Assembly (NCBI GenBank): GCA_030737835.1
Contig: CM060853.1
Location: forward strand, 13,552,000-13,615,999
Length of the DNA: 64,000 nucleotides
Direction: 5' to 3'
Source of the DNA: Acorus gramineus
Taxonomy: Eukaryota > Streptophyta > Magnoliopsida > Acorales > Acoraceae
Positions 35,401-46,053 of the stretch are shown in pieces. The notes under the pieces are model-generated. The model did no database searches, was not told the origin of the DNA, and saw only the letters and a list, made by a program, of their open reading frames with translations. Numbering within the stretch: the first letter of the stretch is position 1; every line of letters starts with the position of its first letter. Both the position numbers and the translations under genes were made by a program.

Positions 35401-36190
35401 CGTTTAAGCTGTTTTTAACTTCCCTACACTTCAAAAATGACACACTCAACATGATAAGATAGTGAATTCAATGTAAATGCTGCTTATACACTTTGAGTTC
35501 CTATTTGGGTAGAAGCCAAAAGAATACATGTGAACTAGGTTGAAATAGGGGCGAATAGGCTTAAAAATCTATTTGTTTGTAAGCAGTGAGTGAGTATATA
35601 GCAATGACAAAATATTTGAAAATATATTAATATTTATGTTTCATATCATCTCTAAATCGTGTCATTCCACCAAATCTATTACACTAATATAAGGAAGGCT
35701 CACATGTCATTACCTTTTATAAATTAAAGGGTCCTACATATTATATCATTTTTCATCTTTTATAAATCATTGTCCATATCTTATTTATATTTTATCTATA
35801 ATTAATTATCATGGTCAATCAAACAAAAAAAAATTCATTATTGTGTTATCATATGAAAATAACAAAAAATAGAACTAAAAATAAAATAATTTATTGTTAT
35901 AATATAATTATCTATATTAAAATTATTATCGATCACGAAATAACTCAAATAGTCACAAAAAAAAAATCATATGTTAAACGCATGAAATACCATGTATCTG
36001 CCCTGGAGAACCGACAAAAACGGCATTATCCACATCCATTCCCACGACATGTTTTTGTCACACACAAAATTTACATGTCACGTGCCACAAGTAGAAGAGC
36101 ATGATATATGACTTAGGGAGTTCATGCAAAAAATGTCCACATCATTCAATCATCCAAAACCTTTGAAAAGCACATGTTACCTTGCATGTA

Positions 36191-36226
<36 letters not shown>

Positions 36227-37560
36227 TGACACACACACACACATCACCTTTAAATCGGTGGTCCCCTGGTCCCTCACTCCCACCCTACATAAACTCAACC
36301 AATTAGGACCATCTGATGCTACAAGAAGCTTTATCTGCATGAGACATAATTGTTAAGAAACAGTGATTTTTGGAGAATTCTAACAAGTAGAGAATCTACT
36401 CATTGAGTTTTGCTTTGTTTTTTTCTCTATTTATATTTTTTATTTGGGTCTGTTATTTTGTCTCGATTGAGTGACTTTCTTTCTCTTACTAGTGATCCCA
36501 ATGATTCTTATATTACTTAAATTATTGTATCTACATAGAGGCAATTTATATCTTTTTCAAACTGTGAAACTGGGATCCACTTTGATGTTGAACCTAGGTA
36601 GGTAGAAACCAAGCATCAACTCTGAATAACAACCTTACCTAAGATGATCCCATGACATTGAACATTAATTCAATCACATGGTGCCATGGTGGAATAGGAT
36701 TTACAATACAAACCAATAATTATATGATTTAAATTATCTCTACTTGTATAGGGCAAGGACTTATCAATTATATTTATAAAAATATGGCCTATATTCAAAA
36801 TTAAAAATTCAAATAATCTATCCAAATCTTATTATACATATACAAATGATATCAAATCATATGTTTAAATGAGTTCATATATACAGGAATTTGGACATTT
36901 AAGTATCCTCTCTCCTAAGGATATCGGTAAATGACGAATGTTGCATTATATATATTTTATACATACTTATAAGATAAATTAGATTCTCAAAGAAATTCTT
37001 CATTAAAATAATATATATTAAAATAACATAATTAATTTCAATATGTATCCAAATCCTAATATTTCATCCAAATTGATATTAAAATGCGTTAACATGCATT
37101 CATTAACTGGCCTACTCACTCTTGCTCGCGTTATAATTTTTCAAAATAGTGATGTTTTTGTCTACTTTATATGATATATATTATCTATATATATAATAAT
37201 AAAGTTCCGGATAAATATTTTGGAATAATATTTTTTTTAATAAAACATGTATAATTATGTCCATGTCAAGTATTCTTATCTTATAGATATGGAAATTTTA
37301 TTTTTGGGTTAAAGAATAATAGCCCTAACTACATGCATCAAACAGTTTCAGTGAGACAGAAACATTAATATGTTGTTTATCAACAATAGGTGAGCTGTTT
37401 ATATCAGACAAAAACTGCTAAGCGAAACAAAACAACAAAAAAAGAACAAATCAATCAAATAAAACATATTTTAATTTTATTAATATTAATTTAAAAATAT
37501 CCTTAGATGAAAACTTTATTTGAACACCAAAAATCATGACCTAAACCACCATGTAAGAAA
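32450..37560. other. AT-rich intergenic region, no gene found
   Basis: Contents: a pyrimidine-rich stretch with CTCTCT words (32,450-32,780); C24 at 32,878-32,901; a local duplication in which TTTTACAGTCTGCATGTGTTTTG (about 33,769) echoes TTTCAGTCTACAAGTGTTTTG (about 33,143); a degraded copy of the dispersed palindrome family (33,425-33,640); and (CT)n(AC)n microsatellites at 36,190-36,243. Short frames are ordinary chance ORFs. I see no tRNA or miRNA-like hairpin. Confidence 0.6.
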
Positions 37561-37595
37561 AAAAGGTCCAACTTATCTAGTCAAAAGTCACCACT

Positions 37596-37611
37596 GGTCA
37601 AACTTTTGACC
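37596..37611. promoter_or_regulatory. Inverted W-box pair upstream of the IRX9H-like gene
   Basis: GGTCAAACTTTTGACC is a nearly perfect palindrome of two TTGACC W-box cores, with another AGTCAAAAGTCA just upstream (about 37,579). W-boxes bind WRKY factors. It lies about 1.3 kb from the ATG but perhaps only a few hundred bases from the transcription start if the leader intron proposed for 37,981-38,634 is real. Function is inferred only. Confidence 0.4.
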
Positions 37612-37699
37612 CTTCATGATTGGTCATTCGCAGATTAAAAATTTACAACCTCCCCACACCGTCCAATCTCCATCAGACGTGTATCAATGGTACATCAAG

Positions 37700-38907
37700 T
37701 GGACCTTTTTTAAAACCTTAAAACTCGGACGGCCAGGATTGAAAAGAAGTCACCTTGAATCATTGATGAACACAGATTTCGAATGTCTCGAAAAGTGTAA
37801 AAAAAGATCGCCAAATCTCTCACTCTTTCACGCTCTGATAGTCTGTTTTTCAGAGGCCGACACATCTCGACGTGTCCGAGACCCTTTTATTGATCCCGAA
37901 ACACCCGAAACGATACGTGAATCGACGAATCAGTCATCGCGGACTGTTGGTTTCGTTTTTGTTTGGTTCCAATTGATCGGGTGAGCAAAAAAAAACTATC
38001 TTTTTTGGGTTTGTCTCTGTGTTTCTGATTGTTTAAAGTGGAGATCTCAAATGGGTTGCTGTCGTTTCGATGAAATTTGGGTTTTTTGCGATCTGGGTCG
38101 GTGTGTTTTTCTCATTTTGAGCTCCTTTTGTTTGGGTTTTTGTGTGTTGTGATTTTTTTTGTTTTTGAGATTTGAATACTGGGTTTAATTGGATTTGCTG
38201 AATCTTATTTTCTTGAACTTCATTGTTGATGGTTTTTAGTTGGGTCTTGAAAAAGGCTGTTCTTTGTTTTCTAATTTTGAGTTTTTATAAGATGAGAAAA
38301 TTTGTTCTTGAGTATTTGTTGTTTGGTTTGGGTTTTCTGTGATCTGTGTTTTGGAGAGAACTTTTTTTTTATTTTGTTTTTCGAATTGGGTATCTGTTTT
38401 TTTTGGCTTCTTTGTTAGTAAATATTCAATTTTTGGTGATTTGAAGCAATGGGTTTTGTTTCCTTATATCGAGAATCTGTAGCTGTATTATTTGTCATTC
38501 ATTACATTAAAAGGCATTCAGGTTCCGCAGTGAAGAAAGAATGAGTAATTTTAGGTTTGCATTTAAGATTTCAATAGTGTAAACTTTGAATGTATTTCCA
38601 TCATTTGAAATGTGTTATTTTGAAACAGTTGGCAGGTTCTACATTTCCCCTCTTTTTCCCTTTTTGGGTCCTTAATTTTGATGCTAATGATTGGAGATTT
38701 GGAGGTCTGATACTACTATTTCAAGGAAATTATATGTTCCTTCAGAGGTGAAAAAATTGAGATTCCTATCAGTTCAAGAGAACCATCAATGCTACATGGA
38801 TGTGTTGGATTTGCACGAGATAGTGAAATCCCGAGATTCATCAGAGATAAGTTGGATTCTGTTGAATCTTAAAAGTGATTGTTTAATTTAGATGCGCTAC
38901 ATGTCTT
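37700..38907 (+). other. Inferred 5' leader of the IRX9H-like gene with an intron
   Basis: GATCGGGTGAGC at about 37,975-37,986 is a good splice donor, followed by T-rich sequence typical of a leader intron (AT/TG-rich, GGTTTT words). TTGGCAG at 38,634 is a plausible acceptor. The sequence between 38,635 and the ATG would be the second leader exon. The 122-residue frame at 37,616-37,984 overlaps this leader and shows no domain, so it is not called. Confidence 0.35.
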
Positions 38908-39026
38908 ATGTTAAAGATGATGCCATTCAGAAGAACAGTGTCTATGGTGGAGAGGGGTGTGACCGGCCAAAATGGGGAAGTGAATTTGGATTCTCCTTCC
39001 TTAAACAGATCGTCCTATACTCATAA
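38892..39026 (+). promoter_or_regulatory. Upstream ORF overlapping the IRX9H start codon
   Basis: The ATG at 38,892 opens a 44-codon frame, out of register with the main protein, that ends TAA at 39,024-39,026, past all three candidate start codons. If the leader is transcribed as inferred, ribosomes starting here cannot re-initiate at the main ATG without backing up, so the frame would lower translation. Whether it matters depends on the mapped transcription start. Confidence 0.5.
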
Positions 39027-42000
39027 GTTATTACCATATGGAGGGTCTCTGGCATCATTCTTTGGTGGTTCTGTGGATTTATTTTTTATATTTGGGAGGA
39101 TTCGTACTTCCGCCTTTTGCTTTATGAGAAGGTCTTCTCGGGGGGCTTCTGAGAGGTCGAAACCAAAGGGGATGGTACGAGATGTGCTCATCCGTTTCTT
39201 CATCTGCTTTATCATTGGAATATTCATTGGCTTCACCCCATTTGTTTCAGTTGATTTTTCCAAGAATATTGTGTCGAAAAACCATGCCTTCTCTTTTGTT
39301 GAAGAATATCCGACTATTAAAGCAGGCGACAGTTCACAAGATAGTTCTGGTTCCAAAATAAAGACAAGCATGGGGTTGGTGGCTAAACAAGAGTTGACAA
39401 ATGAGATTTCGAGTACTTTTCATGAACCACCTCTCTTCCAGGAATCGGATTTGGTATACAGAAAGCTTTTGATTATAGTGACACCAACATATGTTCGGCC
39501 ATTCCAAGCTTATCATCTGAGCCGTCTGGCCTTTAATTTAAGACTTGTCCCACCTCCTCTTCTGTGGATAGTCGTAGACAATTCATCACAATCTGCTGAA
39601 ACTGCTGAACTTTTGAGAAAGACAGGGCTCGTCTATAGACACCTTGTGTGTATGGATAATTCAACAAGCATAAAAGACATGGGAGTTCGTCAAAGAAATG
39701 TAGCTCTTTCTCACATTGAAAAGCACCATCTTGATGGGATAGTTTACTTTGCAGATGATGATAATATTTATTCGATGGATCTATTTGAGCAAATGAGAAA
39801 TATCAGGTGCACCTCTTTTTATTATGTCTGATGCATGTATTCTATTGTTTGCGAATCATTTTTAATCTGCATGTGGTTCACTGTTATACTTCTCCTTGGT
39901 CAGCAATTCATTTTTATTCTGTTTAATATAGGCCCCTTCATCTCATTACTTAAGTTTTCATACCAATATGTGTTTTGAGCACTGTTTTTTATTCTTTGAT
40001 GAAGATCATAGAATTTGTTTTTTCTTAATTTTCATATCAAATGATTTTGAATTTTAGGTAGAGCCTCTGTTGAAGGCTACTTCTGGATTGTTGTTGTTGT
40101 TGTTGTTGTTTATCATTTTATTATTTCATTTAATTATTTACTGGTGTATGGGTTTTGGAGTTATGATATTGGATTGTGTGTTTCTTGAGTGCCTTTGTAA
40201 TAACTGAAAACTCTCCATATGATGTTTATGATTGTTTATTCATAAACTTGGGAATTATTTGCTCTATCATATCTTAAAGTGAACAAGAAAAGCTCATCCT
40301 CGCCTTTCTTTCGCAAAATCATGTTTGATATAATGATTGCCATATTTGAGTTTCAAAATCCTCTAAGAATATCCTGTTTTGGGTCTTCTATAATATTAGA
40401 TGAAGTCATCAGCTTTTTGATAATGAATCTTTCTTCATCATTGGGCATTTCTCATCAATATGTTTTAAGACAGAAAATCTCTGAAAGTAAAACATGGCAG
40501 TAATCTTTTTTAATTTTTTGATGTAATAAGTGGCTGCAGGTTCTAGATAATCTCGTGTTCTTCCACACTTTCTTCATATTGATAATATACTCTTACTCAT
40601 GTCCATACTGGCATATTACTTGTATTAAATCTTTTAGTGACATTTTTTTGCAAATTCCATGACCATTGTGTATAACTTTCCAGTTTCTCTTTGTTGATGA
40701 ATTCCCTTAGAGATGTATGTAAACCTAACAGTAAATATGCCTTCTTACATCCTCTCCTAGAATACTTCTAAGTGTGGAGGATTTTAAGAGCTGCTCTTAT
40801 GTTTGCATGACCTTACATTATGACAATGTTGATTTATTAGATTTCTTACTGACTAGTATCCTAGGAAAATGGCACTATTTACAGAAGGCTGATGGTAGAT
40901 TGAAAGATGGTTCTAAACTTACATCAATCTCATTTGGGGCACTTTTCATTTTTGTGGGATGTGCTCTATATATGTAGCCATTTTGGTGGGACTGGTCCAC
41001 TGTTTCTCTCAGTTACAGGTTTCTCCATTTCATAGTCTTGGATGCCTCCAGTGTGTTTAATTTATTAATATTTAAGCATTTAAAATGACTGGCTTCTATC
41101 ATGCATGCATTATTGATTTCTGTTTTTCGGGCGTTTACCTATCAATCCAATAGGACGGACATCTCATATTCTTTTCATAAAAAGAAACATGCATTGCACT
41201 AACCTTTGCGTCATGAAGTGCCTGATGTTTTTCTACTTACATTTACCATAGTATCCATACGTGTTACATTTACCATATTACTATATGCACTGGAAGGGAT
41301 CACTGAAAAATATCATATATCTCTATATCAAAGAGAATAGTCCTGCACAAAATGTAAGAGGAATCTCAAAACTTAAGTTTCTATAAGGCTTCATGACCAG
41401 ATGCAGTACGATCACAATTTTAATTCTGTAGGAATTATAATTCATGAAGAGTTGATGACCTGTGGTGAAGGCCTAGCAAACTACTTGAAATATATTATTG
41501 CAACTGAAGTATGCATGATGAATGTTAATCATAGTTATTCGTTGCATGGAAAACTTTAGAATGATTCATTTGTTATTTCAAAACAATTTTATGAAAATTT
41601 AATGGGTCCTTTGGTATTGCCATCTTCTATTTGAGTAATGTATTATAGTGTCAGTGCTTGAATATCTGTAACGTGCAAATATATTAGTACTGAACACATT
41701 CCCGAATATATGATGGTGTCTAGTTCATAGTTCTGTGGTTTAAGAATAAACTATTTTCTTTTGTTATACTTGATCTTCTCTATAATGTGACAATTGTAAA
41801 TTCTTTCCTTAGTCGAGCGCTTATCATCTGAGTTCTTGGTATGATCTATCCATGATCTCTTTTTGTTCTTCCGAGCTGCAGACGTTTTGGTACATGGCCG
41901 GTTGGTATGCTTGCAGAGAACAAGAACAAGGCGAATTTAGAGGGTCCAGTTTGCAATGGAAGTCAAGTTCTTGGATGGCACACAAAAGAAAGAAGTGATT

Positions 42001-42749
42001 CTGTTCAGAGATTCCATGTTGGAATGTCAGGATTCGCTTTCAATAGTACCATACTTTGGGATCCCAAGAGATGGCATCGCCCCACGATGAATCCCATCAG
42101 GCATCTGGACACTAAGGTAGGTATTCAAGTGAGTTTCCTCTTACTGAGAATATTCATGTGAATTAGTTGTACTTTACTTGAACCTGTATATAATTTAACA
42201 CTGAAATATCAGTCCTTTCTGCAGCCTTACATGCAGTTATCACGTTACTAACACAATATATGAAATTGTCTAACCAAGTTAATACTCCACTTTGTCAATC
42301 CTCAAGAAAAATACTCCACTTTGTCAATACATACTCAGTTACGAAAAATGTAAAAAATATATGAATTTAATTCATACGACTTCATATGTACATAAGAATG
42401 TATTTCAGCAGCCAAATATATACTTAAAAAAAAGGTATTGCAAAAAATTATGACACTTCAGTTAATAATAAATGTTTAAACTGCAAATCTTGATTATGGT
42501 CTTGTAGATGCTCTAGTTACTATAAAAACAGAGCAATCCAGCACAGATTGCTCGAATAATTGACAGTATCTTTCGCAGGGAACCACATTCGTTGAACAAA
42601 TCGTAGAAGATGAAAGCCAAATGGAAGGTTTGGCAAACAACTGCTCAAAAATCATGGTATGGCATCTGCATTTGGAAGCTCCCGGGCTTTCCTATCCTCT
42701 AGGCTGGTCAATGCAAAAGAACTTGGAAGTTGTGGCTCCATTATCATGA
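38908..42749 (+). CDS. IRX9H: GT43 glycosyltransferase, probable beta-1,4-xylosyltransferase IRX9H-like
   Basis: Three coding exons: 38,908-39,806, 41,882-42,128 and 42,579-42,749, all with GT...AG junctions and in-phase joins, giving 438 residues. ATGs at 38,908, 38,917 and 38,920 are in frame; the last (MPFRRT) fits the family N-terminus best. Parts: Ser-rich cytosolic N-terminus with ERSKPKG; one membrane anchor (about 93-115, [17 protein letters not shown]) as in type II Golgi proteins; stem; GT43 domain from about 184 ([20 protein letters not shown]) with the FADDDN metal/donor motif at 281-286; exon 2 with [18 protein letters not shown] and [14 protein letters not shown]; exon 3 with [15 protein letters not shown]. 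This matches the IRX9-LIKE/IRX9H group better than IRX9 or IRX14. Family members act with IRX14- and IRX10-type proteins in xylan backbone synthesis. It appears intact. Confidence 0.92.
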
Positions 42750-43204
42750 CTGAACAATCTTTTCTTTTGTGAGACCATGAGTCATAGGTATGCATTGATC
42801 TCTCAAAGCCTGACTTTATCTGCATAGTTAGAGACTGCTTTAACGATTGAATTGCTTCTGCAGTGACTGGTTTTCCTTCCTCGATACACAGCTCCAAGAC
42901 TACCAAATCTCTCCAAGATGTGAAAGTTTCATCTGTTTGTGAGATTCTTCTTGTTTGATCATTTCTTTTCAGATTTTATCCGGTTCGTTTTCATGCTGAG
43001 TGATTGGAATGTACAGTTAATAGAGTTCTATTTTTATTGATTTTTAATCGCTTTGGATGACCACAAAGGTGATGAGGTTGCCATCCAATCTGATAGTTGG
43101 AAGTTACAAGTTATATCTCATTTTGCTTGAAATAATCTTTTGATGGTTCACTAGTTTGAGTAAAACTGTGCCTTCCTTCCTTTCTTTTTAATGGAGAGAT
43201 GCAA
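42750..43204 (+). other. Probable 3' untranslated region of the IRX9H-like gene
   Basis: Sequence after the TGA stop has moderate base composition for about 350 bp and then becomes AT-rich. No AATAAA signal stands out, and no other frame is credible. The minus-strand frame at 42,652-42,906 is a shadow of exon 3. Confidence 0.4.
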
Positions 43205-43420
43205 TCTCATGTTGATGGGAGCCCGGCCCGCCCCGTGAATCTTAGCCCCAAACCCGCGGGCTTTACTGGCCAACAGGCTCGGGCCGGGCTGGTCTGTTGG
43301 GTAAAACCCATTATTTCAAACTTAAAAATAAAATTTTATTTTACATCAATGAAATTTATAATCATAAAAATGTATAACATATGATATGATTGAATGTGCT
43401 ATGTTTATTGTAAAAATTCT

Positions 43421-43632
43421 TTTTTTTTTTTTTTTTTTTTGGGTATACAAGTGGGGCGAAAGTCCGGATGACAACCACAACAAACTACTCCTAGACAAAT
43501 AAATACGGATCTTGTGGAGAACACAATGGGCTACAGCCCATGAAAACACAGCCCAGAGGGCTACAACCACAACAAATCCCTGCTGCAGACAGGGATCGAA
43601 CCCTGCATCCCCGAACGGATGGGACTTGTCAG
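43421..43632 (-). mobile_element. tRNA-derived SINE, minus strand
   Basis: Read on the minus strand: a Pol III B-box-like GGTTCGATCCC near the start (about 43,588-43,598), a body of about 180 bp with GGGCTGTAGCCCATTGTG and CCACTTGTATACCC, and a 3' poly(A) tail (the T-run at 43,421-43,440). AATTCTTT at 43,633-43,640 repeats the sequence next to the tail (AATTCT plus T-run from 43,415), a likely 8-bp target duplication. A clear A box is not visible, so the head may be truncated. Confidence 0.65.
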
Positions 43633-43634
43633 AA

Positions 43635-43916
43635 TTCTTTATAGGGATTTTTAGTTTTAAGTCTTCACAAATCATCATATTTAGTGATCGATCCCTCTCG
43701 TTTTCGTATTTAGGTTTTAGTCCCCCGATTTAAAGAATAATTCATGGATAGAGATTAAAAAGTAAATTAAATAATTTATGGATAGGTCCCTTTCAGGGAC
43801 TAAAAAGGAACTATCATTTAAATCTGGGAACTAAAACCTAAATACAAAGAAGGAAGGGATCGATCACTAAATATGATAATTTGTGGAGACTTAAAACTAA
43901 AAATCCCTTCTTTATA
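43635..43916. mobile_element. Mutator-type MITE, 264 bp, with exact 9-bp target-site duplication
   Basis: The element spans 43,644-43,907 and is flanked by TTCTTTATA on both sides (43,635-43,643 and 43,908-43,916). The inverted repeats exceed 80 bp: GGGATTTTTAGTTTTAAGTC at the left, complementary to the right end, then ATTTAGTGATCGATCC and TATTTAGGTTTTAGT. The left duplication overlaps the SINE's own target duplication, so the two insertions are directly adjacent. A larger relative is at 44,880-46,044. Confidence 0.85.
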
Positions 43917-44123
43917 TTCATTCTACTTTTTCTTAAAAATCTTTCTAAACGGTCATTTGACCGTTGCTTGGGCTTACGGGCCGGGTTTTAGCCCTATGGC
44001 TGGGTCGAGCGGATCGGGTTCACGGGCTTCTGGTTTGATGTTGATGTTTTGATAAAAAAAAATTTCTTGTGCACTGTTATTTGTTGTTCTCAAGGGGGGA
44101 TTGGGTGTAACCTTTTGTGTTGA

Positions 44124-44390
44124 AACCTTAGCCCATGTTCGGGATCCAAAAAAAAAAAAAAAACTATTTGAAAACAGGTTTGAACAGTTTTTGGATTTGT
44201 GGGAAGCTGTTTTTCTTAAATTTGTTTTCAAACAGAAAAACTAGAACTAAAGCTATAGATAGATTTATGTGAAAAAAATGTTCAAAACCTGAGTTTTTAA
44301 GGAGTGGATGTAACTTCTTACAAAATCAGTTTTAAACTTAGCTTTTATCTAAAATTAGTTTTGCAATCGTGTAACCAAACGCAACCTTAG
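44124..44390. mobile_element. hAT-type MITE, 251 bp, with exact 8-bp target-site duplication
   Basis: AACCTTAG occurs at 44,124-44,131 and 44,383-44,390, bracketing a 251-bp unit (44,132-44,382) that starts CCCATGTTCGGGATCC and, read inward from the right, starts GCGTTTGGTTACACG. The terminal repeats are short and imperfect, as in hAT-derived MITEs. Poly(A) of 15 lies near the left end. Confidence 0.65.
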
Positions 44391-44870
44391 ATGATGATGG
44401 ATTGTCTCTTATTCTATCCGTAAAATGATACTTACAAAAATGATTTTTTAATGAAAAGGGGATATCTCTTATCGTATAAATATAATCAAATTCTAATTGA
44501 TGAACCTGTTGATCGGTGAAGAGGAGGTATCTCTTGTCATTGACTTTGTGTTAGTTTACTATAAAAATAATGAAAGTATAATAATATTTTCTTAATAGTC
44601 CCACATAAGTGTGCCATCAATTATGGGTATTATTTGATGAGTGAAAAAGCTATTGTTAATCCTTGTTTTCCGGGACAGGTCATTAATCATGGATGCTTTG
44701 CTAGTAATTATTCCTTAATAAATAAAATAATAATTAGAAGAAAGAATCACTTCTTTTGAGTACCTATGTAGTATGTAGATTGTAGAGTAGCTGTTCCCTT
44801 GAAAGAATAAAACAAGATCTTATTTTAAAGAGAGTTAAAAAAACCTCAAAAAGAATTTGTTAAGCTAAAA
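44391..44870. other. AT-rich spacer between MITEs
   Basis: No open frame above noise and no repeat ends recognised. TATCTCTTAT-like text recurs around 44,405-44,545 (GGATTGTCTCTTAT, GATATCTCTTATCG, GTATCTCTTGTC), perhaps a decayed local duplication. Confidence 0.45.
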
Positions 44871-44990
44871 ATTAGACAAGGATTTTTTATTTTTAAGTCC
44901 TTACAAACTATATGATTTAGTGATCAATTTCTCACTTCTTCATATTTTGATTTTAGTCTCCAAATTTAAAGGATATGTTCATTTTTAGTC

Positions 44991-45483
44991 CCTCCTAGTA
45001 AGGGTGGTAAACGAACAGAACGAGCCGAGCTTTGACCTGCTCAGGTTCGGCTCGTTTAGCAACACGCTCGGCTCGACTCGAAACCGAGCTTCATTTCGTG
45101 TTCAAGCTTGGCTCGTTGGGCTTGTGAAAAGCTCGGTTGAAGCTCGGCTCGACTTGTTTGTTAAACAAGCCAAGCCGAAGCTCAAATTAAGGCTCCGCTC
45201 GGACTCGCTTAGCTAAAAAAAAGCTTTGTTTAGCATTTGAGAAGCCATATTTCACAAATCATAACACCTTATACATGTGAAAATAACATAAGCTCAGGCT
45301 CGGCTCGTTCCCCTTTTTTCTATTAAGTAAACGAGCTCGTCTAGGCTCGGGCTCAGCTCGTTTACAAACCAAGCATTAAAAATTGTTCAAGCTCGGCTTG
45401 TTTGTCTAATCGAACGAGCCTGAACGAGCTTTAACCGAGCCGAGCCCAAGCTGCTTGGCTCGTTTACCAGCCCTACCTCATAG
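44991..45483. mobile_element. hAT-type MITE, 477 bp, nested
   Basis: The element spans 44,999-45,475. The ends read TAAGGGTGGTAAACGAAC on the left and TAGGGCTGGTAAACGAGC inward from the right. The 8-bp flanks are CCTCCTAG and CCTCATAG (one mismatch). The interior is filled with GAGCTCGGCTC-like words in both orientations. TAGGG-type ends with 8-bp duplications are usual for hAT MITEs. Confidence 0.8.
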
Positions 45484-45552
45484 GGACTAAAAAGAAAACT
45501 AAATAATTTAGGGATAGGTCCCTCCCAGTGACTAAAAAAGAACATATCCTTT

Positions 45553-45963
45553 AAATCTGGTAGGGGTGCAACTCGGGCGGGTTGGGTTAGGTTCGACTTT
45601 AACCCGCATTGCATAGAGCCGAACCCGAGCCCGAACCCGACCTCAACCCAAAGGGTTTAACCAGAACCCAAACCTGACCTCAACCCGCGGGTTCGGGTTG
45701 AATTCAGGCTCACGTCGGGCTCTGGTCAAGCTCGGATTTAATACGTAAAAGATCATAAAAATTATTTAATAAACAATCCAATAAAATCTAATTAATTAAA
45801 TGTATGTTCACCACAAAAAAAACTTACAAAATCCCGAATTGGGTTCGGGTTAGTTCGGTTTCGGGTCGGGTTGAACCCGGTAGAGAAAAACATCAACCCA
45901 AACCCGCCTATGAACTGGGTTGGGTCGGGTTCAACCCGCCCAAGTTCCACCCCTAAAATCTGG
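45553..45963. mobile_element. hAT-type MITE, 395 bp, nested, with exact 8-bp target-site duplication
   Basis: The element spans 45,561-45,955 and is flanked by AAATCTGG on both sides (45,553-45,560 and 45,956-45,963). The ends are TAGGGGTGCAACTCGGGCGG on the left and TAGGGGTGGAACTTGGGCGG inward from the right. The interior has GGGTTCGGGTT-like words, a short AT-rich centre, and no coding capacity. Confidence 0.9.
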
Positions 45964-46053
45964 GGCCTAAAATCAAAATATGAAGAAGTGAAGGATCGAT
46001 CACTAAATCCTATAGTTTATGAGGACTTAAAAATAAAAAAACCCATTACACAA

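Larger units (their letters stand above)
43205..44040. mobile_element. Probable hAT-type MITE split by later insertions
   Basis: GGGCTTTACTGGCC, GGCTCGGGCCGGGC and TTGGGTAAAACCC in the left part (43,215-43,312) are answered by GGGCTTACGGGCCGGGTTTTAGCCC in the right part (43,970-43,996). This is the GGGC/CCGG-rich style of plant hAT MITEs whose termini resemble those at 44,999 and 45,561. Between the halves lie the SINE and the Mutator-type MITE. I could not fix its own ends or target duplication. Confidence 0.35.
44871..46053. mobile_element. Mutator-type MITE carrying two nested hAT-type MITEs
   Basis: The host element spans 44,880-46,044 with 9-bp flanks ATTAGACAA (44,871-44,879) and ATTACACAA (46,045-46,053), one mismatch. 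Its ends (GGATTTTTTATTTTTAAGTCC and the complement at the right) and interior words (ATTTAGTGATC, TAGGGATAGGTCCCTCCCAG, ATCCTTTAAATCTGG) match the 264-bp element at 43,644. When the two inserted elements (44,999-45,475 and 45,561-45,955, plus one target duplication each) are set aside, the host is about the same length as that relative. Confidence 0.85.

Noticed and set aside
36190..36243. (CT)n(AC)n tract as a possible regulatory element.
   Set aside because: It is an ordinary microsatellite with no nearby gene start.
37616..37984. 122-residue frame upstream of the xylan gene.
   Set aside because: It overlaps the inferred leader and splice donor, has no domain, and is likely chance.
43570..43600. 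Possible tRNA gene (GGTTCGATCCC on the minus strand).
   Set aside because: No cloverleaf partner sequences; the poly(A) tail and target duplication show a SINE instead.
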